Assembly (NCBI GenBank): GCA_041481445.1
Contig: JBGPBV010000018.1
Location: 1 to 64,000, forward strand
Reading direction: 5' to 3'
Origin: AA29 sp041481445
GTDB taxonomy: Bacteria; Acidobacteriota; Vicinamibacteria; Fen-336
DNA length: 64,000 nucleotides
A model generated the notes under the pieces. The model ran no database searches. It had not been told where the DNA came from and saw only the letters and a program-made list of their open reading frames with translations. Positions 1 to 9,150 of this stretch are shown piece after piece. How positions within the stretch are numbered: the stretch's first letter is position 1; each line of letters begins with the position of its first letter. A program made the position numbers and the translations under genes.

Positions 1-878
1 CGATGCAGGTAGGCCATCGCGATGGGGCCCAGGCGAGGAGACACTCCGGCCGTGGTGATCCGCCCAACGTTGCGACCCTCGACCATAACCGTCGCGCCCG
101 CGGTCGCGGCCGACTCCAGCCGCAGGCCGCGAAGGATCTTGTTGACGTTCCCTCCCCGGGCTTCCAGGCGCGCCACGACCTCCTGTCCGACGTAGCACCC
201 CTTGGCCGGCGAGTGGTACTCGGCGACGAGGCCGGTCTCGTGGAGGAGGTTCTCCTCGCCGACGTCGGGGCCGTACCACGGACGGCCGTCCTCGATACGC
301 AGGGTGTCGAGCATGGGCATGCCGATCGTCTGGGCGCCTGCCGCCGCCAGCGCCGCGCGCACGGACGCCGCCGACTCCTCGTCCGCGGCGTGGACGACCC
401 ATCCCTGCGCGGGGAGGTCGCCGGCGCGCACGATGCGGACCTGGACCCCGCCCAAGGACGCGAGCACGTGGTCCTCGGGCTTGAATTCGCCGGGGAGGGG
501 GGCGCCTGCCCGGGCCAGCGTCTCCGGCACGGTCGGCCCGAGCAGGGCCGTCACCGCGACCGGCTTCGGCGCGAACCGTACCGGCGCCGCCACCCGGTAG
601 TGGACGAGCAACGGCTCCACGACGTCGAGGCGGTCCAGCGGCATCTCGAGCAGGACGGCGTCCTCCGTCACCAGCACGCGCATGAGGGCCAGCAGGCGCC
701 CCTTCACGTCCATGAGCGCGGCGGGCACGCCTTGGCCGGGCCGGCGGGAGGCGACGTCGTTGCTCAGGAGGCTCTGGAGGAACTTGACGCGCGTGGGCCC
801 CGTGACCGCGAGCAGGCCGCGGTCCGGAAGGGCGGCCTGCGCCGTCCCCTCACGCGCGGCGGCGTACTCCGGCGTCAC
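1..878 (-). CDS. ygfZ: YgfZ/GcvT-like folate-binding protein (C-terminus outside window)
   Basis: The reading frame enters the window at base 1 and begins at a GTG at 878. YgfZ-family proteins bind folate and support assembly or repair of Fe-S clusters in certain enzymes; they share the aminomethyltransferase (GcvT) fold. The diagnostic family motif KGCYVGQEVVARLEARG is present, and the N-terminal part shows FLQSLLSNDV and an LMDVKGRLLA stretch typical of the family. About 292 residues are visible; the last part of the C-terminal barrel is missing. The GTG overlaps the stop of the upstream bacterioferritin gene in a GTGA arrangement, so the two are probably translated in a coupled way. Family assignment is confident; the exact substrate enzymes are unknown. 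Confidence 0.88.
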   Translation of the reverse strand, partial: MTPEYAAAREGTAQAALPDRGLLAVTGPTRVKFLQSLLSNDVASRRPGQGVPAALMDVKGRLLALMRVLVTEDAVLLEMPLDRLDVVEPLLVHYRVAAPVRFAPKPVAVTALLGPTVPETLARAGAPLPGEFKPEDHVLASLGGVQVRIVRAGDLPAQGWVVHAADEESAASVRAALAAAGAQTIGMPMLDTLRIEDGRPWYGPDVGEENLLHETGLVAEYHSPAKGCYVGQEVVARLEARGGNVNKILRGLRLESAATAGATVMVEGRNVGRITTAGVSPRLGPIAMAYLH

Positions 879-1420
879 CCCTTGGAAGGATCGAGCGTGA
901 CCAGCAGGTTGGCCAGGTCGTCCGCGTGCTCTTCCTCCATGGCGAGGATGCTCTCGACCATGCGTCGGGTCGTCGGGTCCTTCTCCCCGAAGTAGCGCGC
1001 CATCTCCGCGTAGGAGTCGATCGCGATGCGCTCCGCGACCAGGTTCTCCTTGATCATGTCGACCAGGGTCCCCGCCTCCTTGTACTCGGAATGGCTGCGG
1101 CTGGTGAGGCCCTCGGGGTTCATGTTGGGCTTGCCCCCGAGCTGGACGATGCGGGTCGCGATCTGGTCCGCGTGCCCCTGCTCCTCGTTCGCATGCTGCA
1201 GGAACTCCGCGGCCACCGCCTGGGAGTGGATCCCCTGGGCCATGAAGTGGTGCAGCTTGTAGCGGAGCACGCACACGAGCTCGGTGGCGAGCGCCTCGTT
1301 GAGGAGCCGGATGACCGTCTCGCGGTCCGCCTGGTACCCCTCGGTCACGGCGCCGTTCTCGATGTGCTTCCGGGCCCGCTCCCGGAGCGTCTTGATGTCG
1401 GTGATGAAGTCCTGGGCCAT
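875..1420 (-). CDS. bfr: Bacterioferritin-like ferritin
   Basis: 181 residues. Four-helix iron-storage protein that oxidises Fe(II) and stores it as mineral. The full ferroxidase ligand set can be placed: E47, E80 with H83 in EEQGH, E130, and E162 with H165 in EEEH, which matches the E/ExxH/E/ExxH spacing of bacterioferritin. The ATG at 1420 is chosen because AAGGAGG lies just upstream; longer in-frame starts would run into the GH31 gene. The chain is about 20 residues longer at the N-terminus than a standard bacterioferritin. The stop overlaps the GTG of the ygfZ-like gene, linking iron storage with an Fe-S related protein. Confidence 0.9.
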   Translation of the reverse strand: MAQDFITDIKTLRERARKHIENGAVTEGYQADRETVIRLLNEALATELVCVLRYKLHHFMAQGIHSQAVAAEFLQHANEEQGHADQIATRIVQLGGKPNMNPEGLTSRSHSEYKEAGTLVDMIKENLVAERIAIDSYAEMARYFGEKDPTTRRMVESILAMEEEHADDLANLLVTLDPSKG

Positions 1421-1451
1421 GAAAAGTCCCTCCTTCCCGAGTGTACTCGCC

Positions 1452-3953
1452 CTAGCGTGAGACCGTGAGGGTGAAAGGCTCGAAACGGTCGCGCGTGCGG
1501 ACCACGACCTCGCCGCTCTCACCGCGTGTCCAGCCCGGGCGCATGGCCGACCACCCGGAGGCGTCGAGCCGGGGCAGCGTCTCCGCGCCCATCGTGACCG
1601 AGGCGGGGTCGGCGCCGAAGCCACGCAGCTCGACTTCGAGGTCGCGCGCGGCCGGACGATAGGTCCCCTCCGGCGCGCCCGCCTGCAGGGTCCAGCGCGC
1701 GCCCTCCATCCGGGCCGTGAACCTGCGGCGCAGCGACGCGCCCCGCTGGTGCGCGAGCGTGTGGCCGTCGTCCTCGTACTCCGAGCCCTCGGCGGCGCCG
1801 TCGGCGGTGACGAGGAGGCGCCGGGCCCGGCCCGCCATCTCTTCCGTGTTCTGGACGACGGGCTGGCGGAAGACGATGGACCCGCCGCGCACGAAGACGG
1901 GGATGGCGTCCATCGTCACCGGCACCACGATCGATCGCCCGCCTTCGAACCGCCGGCCCCCGGCGTACTCGTACCACGTCCCCCGCGGGAGGTAGACCTC
2001 GCGCTCGGCCAGGCCCTCGCGCAGCACGGGCGCCACGAGCAGGTCACGCCCGAACAGGAACTCGTCCTGCCGCTGGTAGGTGGTCTCGTCCTCCGGATAC
2101 TCGAGCAGGAGCGGACGCAGGGCGGGGAGGCCGGTCCGGCTCGCCTCCTCCATCACGGTGTAGATCTCGGGCAGGAGCTCGTAGCGCATCTCGATCGCGC
2201 GGCGGTTGATCGCCTCGTGCCGGGTGCCGTAGGACCAGGGCTCCTGGTCGGGGGTGCCGAGGGTCGTGTGCGTCCGCATGAACGGATAGAACACGCCCGT
2301 CTGCAGCCAGCGCGTGAACAGCTCGGCGGAGGGGAACTCCGCGAAGCCGCCGATGTCGGCCCCGATGAACGAGAACCCGGACAGGCCCAGGTTCGCGAAC
2401 ATGGGGATGGTGGCCCGCAGGGCGAACCAGTCGGAGACGTTGTCGCCGGGCCAGACCGCGGACCAGCGCTGCCCGCCGGCGTAGCTGGCGCGCGTGAGCA
2501 CGAACGGCCGCTCGTCCGGCCGCAGGCGCAGGAGGCCCTCGAAGGTCGCGCGCGAGTTGAGCATGCCGTAGACGTTGTGGATCTCGCGCTCGTCGGTGGG
2601 CTGGCCCTCGCCGTCGTGGCGCACGTCGAGGTCCATGGTGTGCCACGGGTCCACGAACACCGCCGGCTCGTTCATGTCGTTCCAGATCCCGGCCACGCCC
2701 ACGTCCACGTACGGCCCCTTGAGCTGGTCCCCCCACCAGGCCCGCGCGGAGGGCTTGGTGAAATCGGGGAAGACGCTCGGCCCCGGGCTCCTCTCCGCGT
2801 TCGAGGGCCACACCGGCGCCTTGTAGACGCTGCCGTCCGGGTTCTTCACGAACGCGTCCGCGGCCAGGCCGCTCTCGTAGACGGGCCAGCCCGGCTGCGC
2901 CTTGGGATGGGGATCGACGATGGTGACCAGGCGGAACCCCTGGGCGCGGAGATCGCGGACCAGGCGCGCGGGATCGGGGAACCGCTGGCGGTCCCACGTG
3001 AACGGGTTGTAGCCGTCCTCGTAGTGGATGTCGAGCCAGAGCACGTCGGCGGGGATGCGCTTGAGGCGGAAGGTCTCGGCGAGGTTGCGGACCTTCGCCT
3101 CCGGATAGTAGCTGTAGCGGCACTGGTTGTAGCCGAGCGCCCAGAGCGGCGGCAGGGGCGTGCGGCCCGTCAGCTCCGTGTAGCGCTGCACGACGTCCCG
3201 GGGCGTGGGGCCGTCGATGAAGTAGTAGTCGAGGGTGCCGTCCACCGCCCCGAACGAGAGCAGCCCGGGGTCCTCCTTCCCGATGTCGAAGCTGGTCCGG
3301 AACGTGTTGTCGAGGAAGATCCCGTGCGCCCGCCCGTGGCGGAGCACGATGAAGAAGGGCACGGACACGTAGAGGGGATCGGTGTCGTCCGTGTAGGCGT
3401 AGGTGTCCGAGTTCCACATCGCGTAGTGGTAGCCCCCGCGATATCGCCCGCGCTTGTCCAGCTCCCCCGTCTTCTCGCCCAGGCCGTAGACGTGCTCGTC
3501 GGCGCGCAGCCGCTTCCAGACGCGCGTGGCCCGCCCCGCGGAGGCCATGCCGCGGCCGGAATCGTCCTCGTCCAGGGACTCGCCGGAGGCGGTGGCGAAC
3601 GCGATCCGGAACGGCGCGTGGGTGAGGGTCACCGTCAGGGCGGCGGTCCGGAGGACGGACGAGGATGCGCCCGTCTCGACCTGGGCGGCGGGGTCGCCGG
3701 CGGGCGGGCTCGAGATCGCGTACGAGTGGTCGCGGCCAAGCGAGGCTTGCGGCGCGAAGCGGACGCGCACGACGGACGGACCGAGGGCGGAGACGGCGAC
3801 GGTGGCCTGGGCGTTCTGGAAGACCAGGGTCGACCGCTCGCGACGCGGCGCGGACATCGCGTCGACCGACGTCCAGCCGGCGGCGGCACGGGCGGCGGGC
3901 AGGACGGCGAAGACAGCGCAAGCGAGAGCGAGCGGGCGGCGGATGTGGTGCAC
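1452..3953 (-). CDS. Secreted GH31 alpha-glucosidase
   Basis: 833 residues starting at a GTG at 3953, preceded by GGAGGA; upstream in-frame Met codons would cross the intergenic region. The start HHIRRPLALACAVFAVLPAARA is a clear signal peptide, so the enzyme acts outside the cytoplasm. The GH31 signature GIWNDMNEP gives the nucleophile D426, and FIGADIGGF gives the probable acid/base D533. Family GH31 enzymes release glucose or xylose from the non-reducing ends of alpha-glycosides. The nearby malQ, GH13 and MFS sugar transporter genes favour alpha-glucan use, but alpha-xylosidase activity cannot be excluded. Confidence 0.88.
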   Translation of the reverse strand: MHHIRRPLALACAVFAVLPAARAAAGWTSVDAMSAPRRERSTLVFQNAQATVAVSALGPSVVRVRFAPQASLGRDHSYAISSPPAGDPAAQVETGASSSVLRTAALTVTLTHAPFRIAFATASGESLDEDDSGRGMASAGRATRVWKRLRADEHVYGLGEKTGELDKRGRYRGGYHYAMWNSDTYAYTDDTDPLYVSVPFFIVLRHGRAHGIFLDNTFRTSFDIGKEDPGLLSFGAVDGTLDYYFIDGPTPRDVVQRYTELTGRTPLPPLWALGYNQCRYSYYPEAKVRNLAETFRLKRIPADVLWLDIHYEDGYNPFTWDRQRFPDPARLVRDLRAQGFRLVTIVDPHPKAQPGWPVYESGLAADAFVKNPDGSVYKAPVWPSNAERSPGPSVFPDFTKPSARAWWGDQLKGPYVDVGVAGIWNDMNEPAVFVDPWHTMDLDVRHDGEGQPTDEREIHNVYGMLNSRATFEGLLRLRPDERPFVLTRASYAGGQRWSAVWPGDNVSDWFALRATIPMFANLGLSGFSFIGADIGGFAEFPSAELFTRWLQTGVFYPFMRTHTTLGTPDQEPWSYGTRHEAINRRAIEMRYELLPEIYTVMEEASRTGLPALRPLLLEYPEDETTYQRQDEFLFGRDLLVAPVLREGLAEREVYLPRGTWYEYAGGRRFEGGRSIVVPVTMDAIPVFVRGGSIVFRQPVVQNTEEMAGRARRLLVTADGAAEGSEYEDDGHTLAHQRGASLRRRFTARMEGARWTLQAGAPEGTYRPAARDLEVELRGFGADPASVTMGAETLPRLDASGWSAMRPGWTRGESGEVVVRTRDRFEPFTLTVSR

Positions 3954-4069
3954 GGGTCCTCCTCGGGTCGGTCGGATTCTATGGCAGCGCCTGTCACTCA
4001 TTGGGGGCGTCGCGACTCTATCCAGAAACGACCACCCGGCGAATGGACGCCTTTGTAAAGGAGGGCACG

Positions 4070-5251
4070 ATGCCTTTGAAAGTCTCGCGGCCGCAGGCAT
4101 GGGGTCGCGCGCGGGGGACCCTTGTCCTGGCCGCGGCCAGCGCCCTGGGGGCTGCTCTCTGGATGGGTACCGCGGAGACCGCGGCCAAGCCTCCCGACGG
4201 CCAGCAGGTCTTCCGCTTCGACACGTTCGGAGACGAGCGCTTCTGGACCGACACCCTCCGAATGCACGAGGTCATCGCCAAGGCCGTGGATCCCACCACC
4301 GCGCTGTCCGTCGGCCTCAAGGTGGATTCCGAGGCTCTGCCTCCCGGCCTGTTGAAGTCGGCCGACCTGAAGAGCCCGGCCACGACGGTCGCCCTGCTCA
4401 AGCTGGGCGCGGTGGTGGGGGTCAAGGGGACGGTGACGTCGGAGGGGGGCAAGGACACCCTCACCCGCGTGGGGATCACCTGCGCGCTCTGTCACTCCAC
4501 GGTCGACGACTCGGTGGCCCCCGGCATCGGCAAGCGGCTCGACGGTTGGCCCAACCGGAGCCTGAACCCCGGCGCCATCATCGCCCTCTCGCCCGCCCTC
4601 GACGCGGACAAGAAGAAGGTCTACCAGTCGTGGGGCGCGGGCAAGTACGATCCGCGGTTCAACCAGGACGGCAAGAGCTTCCCGGTGCTGATCCCGCCCG
4701 CCTACGGCCTGGGCGCGGTGGCCCATGACACCTATACCGCGGACGGTGACATCTCGTACTGGAACAACTACGTCGCGGTCACCCAGATGGGCGGGCAAGG
4801 CGCGTTCTCCGAGCCCAGGCTCGGGATCGACGTCAAGCCGCAGGGGCCCGACCTGGTGAAGGCGAAGCTGCCCGCGCTCAAGGCCTACCAGCACAGCCTG
4901 GCCAAGCCCGCCCCTCACCCCGGCTCCTTCGACGCCGCGGCCGCCCAGCGCGGGCGCGACGTCTTCACGGGCGCGGGCCGCTGCGCGACGTGCCATTCCG
5001 GCGCCGCCTTCACCGACGACAAGACGCACGCGCCCGAGGAGACGGCGATGGAAGCCACCTACGCGGCGCGCAGCGCCACCAAGCGCTACCGCACCACGCC
5101 CCTGCGCGCCCTCTGGCAGCATCCGCCCTACTTCCACGACGGCGGGGCCGCCGACCTGGGCGCGGTGGTGGAGCACTACGGCCGCGCGTTGAAGCTCAGC
5201 CTCACGCCCGGGCAGAAGAGCGACCTGATCGAGTACCTCAAGTCGATCTGA
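4070..5251 (+). CDS. Di-heme c-type cytochrome, MauG/cytochrome c peroxidase-like C-terminus
   Basis: 393 residues. The ATG at 4070 follows AAAGGAGG; an earlier in-frame ATG at 4043 lacks such a site. An N-terminal hydrophobic segment (about residues 14-30) targets it across the membrane. Two heme c attachment motifs are visible, CALCH in the middle and CATCH near residue 306. The C-terminal stretch TPLRALWQHPPYFHDGG resembles the end of the cytochrome c peroxidase/MauG group. It is transcribed away from the GH31 gene. A periplasmic electron-transfer or peroxidase role is inferred; the substrate is unknown. Confidence 0.75.
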   Translation: MPLKVSRPQAWGRARGTLVLAAASALGAALWMGTAETAAKPPDGQQVFRFDTFGDERFWTDTLRMHEVIAKAVDPTTALSVGLKVDSEALPPGLLKSADLKSPATTVALLKLGAVVGVKGTVTSEGGKDTLTRVGITCALCHSTVDDSVAPGIGKRLDGWPNRSLNPGAIIALSPALDADKKKVYQSWGAGKYDPRFNQDGKSFPVLIPPAYGLGAVAHDTYTADGDISYWNNYVAVTQMGGQGAFSEPRLGIDVKPQGPDLVKAKLPALKAYQHSLAKPAPHPGSFDAAAAQRGRDVFTGAGRCATCHSGAAFTDDKTHAPEETAMEATYAARSATKRYRTTPLRALWQHPPYFHDGGAADLGAVVEHYGRALKLSLTPGQKSDLIEYLKSI

Positions 5252-5379
5252 CTCGCGAGGGGCCCCCGCCTGCTCGGTGGCCTCCGGCGGGCGCGGGGGC
5301 CAGGCGTACCGAGGGCCGTCCCGCGGGACGCGGAGGTCCGCTTCCTCTTATAGTGGACGGAAGGACTCAAGGAGGTCGC

Positions 5380-5622
5380 GTGACCGACACCCGGATCATC
5401 GTCCGCAACAACGGTCCCATCCGGCTCGAGGGCGACAACATCGTCCTCACCGACCAGGACGGCAAGACCTACGGCCTGGCCGGCCGCGTCGTGGTCTCCC
5501 TCTGCCGCTGCGGCCATTCGGCCAACAAGCCCTTCTGCGACGGGTCGCACAACCGCGTCGGCTTCGCCTCCGAATGCCACGCCCTGGAGATGCCGCCGCC
5601 GGCGCCCCCGAAGACGACTTGA
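5380..5622 (+). CDS. Small CDGSH iron-sulfur protein
   Basis: 80 residues from a GTG at 5380, with AAGGAGG six bases upstream. It contains the CDGSH [2Fe-2S] binding pattern CRCGHSANKPFCDGSH (three Cys and one His), the cluster-binding motif of the mitoNEET family. The preceding half is a short beta-rich segment with no other recognisable domain. Its stop codon overlaps the TTG start of malQ as TTGA, so the two should be co-translated. Such small CDGSH proteins are thought to transfer electrons or clusters; why it is linked to a glucanotransferase gene is not obvious. Confidence 0.85.
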   Translation: MTDTRIIVRNNGPIRLEGDNIVLTDQDGKTYGLAGRVVVSLCRCGHSANKPFCDGSHNRVGFASECHALEMPPPAPPKTT

Positions 5623-7241
5623 CGAAGAAGGCCGCGGCCGGCGCCGCTCCGGCCCCCCCCGCCGCCTCCCCGCGGCTGGCCGGCATCCTGCTCCATCCGA
5701 CGTCGCTGCCCGGACGCTACGGCATCGGCGAGCTCGGCGACGAGGCCATGCGCTTCCTCGATTTCCTCGCCCGCGCCGAGCAGCGCCTCTGGCAGGTGCT
5801 GCCCCTCGGGCCCACGGGCTACGGGGACTCGCCCTACCAGTGCTTCTCCGCCTTCGCCGGCAACCCGCTCCTCGTCAGCCTCGACCGGCTCGTCGCGCAG
5901 GGCCTGCTCCACGCCGAGGACGTGGCCGGGGCCTCCTTCCCGGACAAGCAGGTGGACTACGGCGCGGTCATCGCGTTCAAGCAGCCGCGGCTCGAGAAGG
6001 CCTGGCAGCGGGCGCGTGATCGTCCGCAGGTGATGGCCGAGTTCGAGGAGTTCCGCTCCGAGGAGGCGGGCTGGCTCGAGGACTACGCGACCTTCATCGC
6101 GATCAAGGAGGCGCACGGGAACCGCTCCTGGACGGAGTGGGAGCCCGACATCCGCTCGCGCCGGCCGCGGGCGCTCCGGCGCTGGCGCCGGGAGAGGGCC
6201 GACGCGATCCGGTCGCGGGAGTTCGCGCAGTACCTGTTCTTCACGCAGTGGCGCGCCGTGAAGCAGGCCGCCCACGACCGCGGCATCGAGATCATGGGCG
6301 ACATCCCGATCTTCGTGGCCCACGACAGCGCGGACGTCTGGGCGCATCCCGAGCTGTTCCGGCTCACGAAGGAGGGCACGCCCGAGGTCGTGGCGGGCGT
6401 GCCTCCGGACTACTTCAGCGCCACCGGCCAGCTCTGGGGCAATCCCATCTACCGCTGGGACGAGATGGCCAGGCGCGGATACTCCTGGTGGCTGGACCGC
6501 TTCCGCGCCACCTTCGCGACGGTGGACCGCGTGCGCCTGGACCACTTCCGCGGGTTCGAGGCCTACTGGGAGGTGCCGGCGGGCGAGGAGACCGCGGTCA
6601 AGGGGAAGTGGGTGAAGGGCCCGGGAGCCGCCCTGTTCGAGGCCGTGCGCAAGGCGCTGGGCCCGCTGCCCATCGTGGCCGAGAACCTCGGGGTCATCAC
6701 GCCGGCGGTGGAGGCGCTGCGCGAGCGGTGCGGCTTCCCGGGCATGGCCATCCTCCAGTTCGCCTGGGGCGCCGACCCGCAGGGCTCGACCTTCCTGCCC
6801 CACAACTACCAGCGGCGGCTCGTGGTCTACACGGGGACGCACGACAACGACACCACCGTCGGCTGGTGGACTTCGGGGGTCGGCGACTCCACCCGCACGG
6901 CGGAGGACGTGGAGCGCGAGCACGACTTCGTGCGCCGCTACCTGAACACGGACGCCCGCGAGATCCACTGGGACTTCATCCGCACCCTGCTCGCCTCGGT
7001 GGCGGACGTGGCGATCGTGCCCTTGCCGGACGTGCTCGGCAAGGGCAGCGAGGCGCGCATGAACGTGCCCGCGCGCGCCAGCGGCAACTGGCGCTGGCGC
7101 TTCGCCGCGGGTGAGCTCGCCGAGCCCGCCGAGCGGAGGCTGCGGCTGTACACCGAGACCTACGGGCGCCGCGCCCCCAAGGCGACGGGGGCGGCGGAGA
7201 CGGCGACGGCACCCGCAGCCGCGAAGCCCGCGCGGTCCTGA
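5619..7241 (+). CDS. malQ: 4-alpha-glucanotransferase (GH77, amylomaltase)
   Basis: 540 residues. Cytoplasmic disproportionating enzyme that moves maltosyl units between alpha-1,4-glucans. The catalytic triad fits GH77: D308 in VRLDHFRG, E355 in IVAENLG and D409 in GTHDNDT, with the 47- and 54-residue spacing expected from Thermus amylomaltase. The N-terminal family hallmark GILLHPTSLPGRYGIGELG begins near residue 20. The TTG start at 5619 overlaps the CDGSH stop. The C-terminal 25 residues are an Ala/Pro/Lys-rich tail. With the GH31, GH13 and MFS genes it forms a maltodextrin or starch set. Confidence 0.94.
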   Translation: MTKKAAAGAAPAPPAASPRLAGILLHPTSLPGRYGIGELGDEAMRFLDFLARAEQRLWQVLPLGPTGYGDSPYQCFSAFAGNPLLVSLDRLVAQGLLHAEDVAGASFPDKQVDYGAVIAFKQPRLEKAWQRARDRPQVMAEFEEFRSEEAGWLEDYATFIAIKEAHGNRSWTEWEPDIRSRRPRALRRWRRERADAIRSREFAQYLFFTQWRAVKQAAHDRGIEIMGDIPIFVAHDSADVWAHPELFRLTKEGTPEVVAGVPPDYFSATGQLWGNPIYRWDEMARRGYSWWLDRFRATFATVDRVRLDHFRGFEAYWEVPAGEETAVKGKWVKGPGAALFEAVRKALGPLPIVAENLGVITPAVEALRERCGFPGMAILQFAWGADPQGSTFLPHNYQRRLVVYTGTHDNDTTVGWWTSGVGDSTRTAEDVEREHDFVRRYLNTDAREIHWDFIRTLLASVADVAIVPLPDVLGKGSEARMNVPARASGNWRWRFAAGELAEPAERRLRLYTETYGRRAPKATGAAETATAPAAAKPARS

Positions 7242-9100
7242 GCTCGACCCGCGCGCCGGCCTCGCCGCCGCCCCTCGCCATGGGGTGCATGCGCCTGTCG
7301 ACCGAGCGCGACCGCGACGAGCCGCGCGCCCTCGACACCCTGCACGCCGCCCTCGACGCCGGCGTCACCCTCCTCGACACTGCCGACGCCTACTGCCTCC
7401 ACCAGGGCGAGGCCGGCCACAACGAGCGGCTGATCGCGCGGGCCCTGGCCTCCGGGGCCGGCGACCGCGCGCGCGTCCGCGTGGCCACGAAGGGCGGGCT
7501 CACGCGGCCGGACGGGCAATGGATCGCCGACGGGCGGGCGCGCCACCTGGCCGCGGCCTGCGAGGCCAGCCTGCGCGCGCTGGGCGTGGACCGCATCGCG
7601 CTCTATCAGCTCCACGCTCCCGATCCGCGCACGCCGCTGGCGACCAGCGTGCGGGCGCTGGCCGCCCTGCAGGACGACGGGCGGATCGAGCAGATCGGCC
7701 TCGGCAACGTCACGCTCGGCCAGTTGCGGGAGGCGCTCGACCTCGCGCCGATCGCCGCCGTCCAGGTCGAGCTGAGCCCCTGGCACGACGCGAGCCTGCG
7801 CGGCGGGCTGGTCGAGTTCTGCGCCGAGCGCGGGATCCTCTTCCTGGCTCACCGGCCCCTGGGCGGCGCGGAGAACCAGGGACGGCTGGCGCGCGATCCC
7901 GTCCTGCAGGCGATCGCCCGGAGGCACGGGGTCTCGCCGGCGGAGGTGGTCCTCGAGTGGCTACGCGGCCTCGCCCGCGTCGTGGTCCCGCTTCCCGGCG
8001 CCACCCGGCCGGAGACCGCGCGCGCGATCGGACGCCGCGTGTCCCTCGGGCCGGACGACGTGGCGGCCCTCGATGCGCGCTTTCCCGCCGCCGAGGTCGT
8101 CCGCCGCCCCCGGTCCGGGCGCCGTCCTCCCGACCCCACGCGCGGCGACGTCGTGCTCGTGATGGGCCTGGCGGGGGCGGGCAAGAGCACGATCGCGGCC
8201 GGTCTCGTCGGCGGCGGCTACGAGCGGCTCAATCGCGACGAGAGGGGGGGCCGCGTGGCCGCGCTTCTGCCCGCCCTGGACGCCCACCTGGGCGCCGGCC
8301 GCACGAGGGTCGTGCTCGACAACACCTACCTCACGCGCGCGAGCCGCAACGGCGTGGTCGAGACGGCCTGGCGCCACCGCGTCCCCGTGCGTTGCCTCTG
8401 GCTGCAGACGAGCCTCGAGGACGCGCAGGTCAACGTCGTCCAGCGGATGCTGGGCCGCTACGGCCGCCTGCTGGGGCCGGAGGAGCTGCGCCGCGCGGCG
8501 CGCGACGATCCGGGGGTGATCGCGCCCGGCGTGCTCTTCCGTCATCGCCGCGAGCTGGAGCCGCCGGACGAGGCCGAGGGCTTCTCGCGCGTGGAACTCG
8601 TCCCGTTCCGGCGGGCTCCCCGACCCGGCTTCGATCGCCGCGCGCTCCTCCTCTGGTACGACGGGACCGTGTGGGCCAGCGCCAGCGGCGCCCGCACGCC
8701 CCGCTCGCCCGAGGACGTCGTCGTCGCCCCCGGCTGGGGCGATCTCGTCCGCCGCCACCGCGACCAGGGTTGGACGGTGCTCGGCCTCTCCTGGCAGCCC
8801 GAGGTGGCCAGCGGCGAGCGGACACCGGAAGGCGTGGAGGCGGTGTTCGCGCGGGCGCACGACCTGCTGGGCGCGGACCTCGATCACGCGTGGTGCCCGC
8901 ATCCCGAAGGGCCGCCCGTCTGCTGGTGCCGCAAGCCCATGCCGGGGCTCGGCCTCGCCCTCGTCGAGCGGCATCGGCTCGACCCCGCGCGCTGCCTCTA
9001 CGTCGGGCGCGATGGGAGCGACCGCGCCTTCGCCCGCGCGCTCGGCTTCGCCCATCGAGACGCCGGCGACGTACGCGATCTCGGCGCGCCGGGGGTTTGA
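7238..9100 (+). CDS. Three-domain fusion: aldo-keto reductase, polynucleotide-kinase-like P-loop domain, degenerate HAD phosphatase-like domain
   Basis: 620 residues if initiation is at CTG 7238, which overlaps the malQ stop as CTGA; the first ATG (7280) would cut the first beta-strand PLAMGCMRLS. Residues 1-285 are an aldo-keto reductase with the tetrad D47, Y52, K85 and H126. Residues 305-455 resemble the kinase half of polynucleotide kinase-phosphatase: P-loop GLAGAGKST with K316, then LNRDERGG and VVLDNTYLTRASR. Residues 465-620 resemble the GmhB/HisB HAD class, including CPHPEGPPVCWCRKP metal-binding spacing, but the motif reads LLWYDGT, so Trp473 stands where the nucleophilic Asp belongs. 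A role in nucleic-acid or metabolite repair is only inferred. Confidence 0.75.
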   Translation: MSSTRAPASPPPLAMGCMRLSTERDRDEPRALDTLHAALDAGVTLLDTADAYCLHQGEAGHNERLIARALASGAGDRARVRVATKGGLTRPDGQWIADGRARHLAAACEASLRALGVDRIALYQLHAPDPRTPLATSVRALAALQDDGRIEQIGLGNVTLGQLREALDLAPIAAVQVELSPWHDASLRGGLVEFCAERGILFLAHRPLGGAENQGRLARDPVLQAIARRHGVSPAEVVLEWLRGLARVVVPLPGATRPETARAIGRRVSLGPDDVAALDARFPAAEVVRRPRSGRRPPDPTRGDVVLVMGLAGAGKSTIAAGLVGGGYERLNRDERGGRVAALLPALDAHLGAGRTRVVLDNTYLTRASRNGVVETAWRHRVPVRCLWLQTSLEDAQVNVVQRMLGRYGRLLGPEELRRAARDDPGVIAPGVLFRHRRELEPPDEAEGFSRVELVPFRRAPRPGFDRRALLLWYDGTVWASASGARTPRSPEDVVVAPGWGDLVRRHRDQGWTVLGLSWQPEVASGERTPEGVEAVFARAHDLLGADLDHAWCPHPEGPPVCWCRKPMPGLGLALVERHRLDPARCLYVGRDGSDRAFARALGFAHRDAGDVRDLGAPGV

Positions 9101-9150
9101 CCGGCCAAGGACGGCACGCGTATCCTCGCCGCGCTCGCTCGGAGGCTCCC

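Noticed and set aside
3..995. Long plus-strand ORF at the window start
   Set aside because: It is antisense to the ygfZ-like frame, which carries the family motif; the translation is Arg/Gly-rich without domains.
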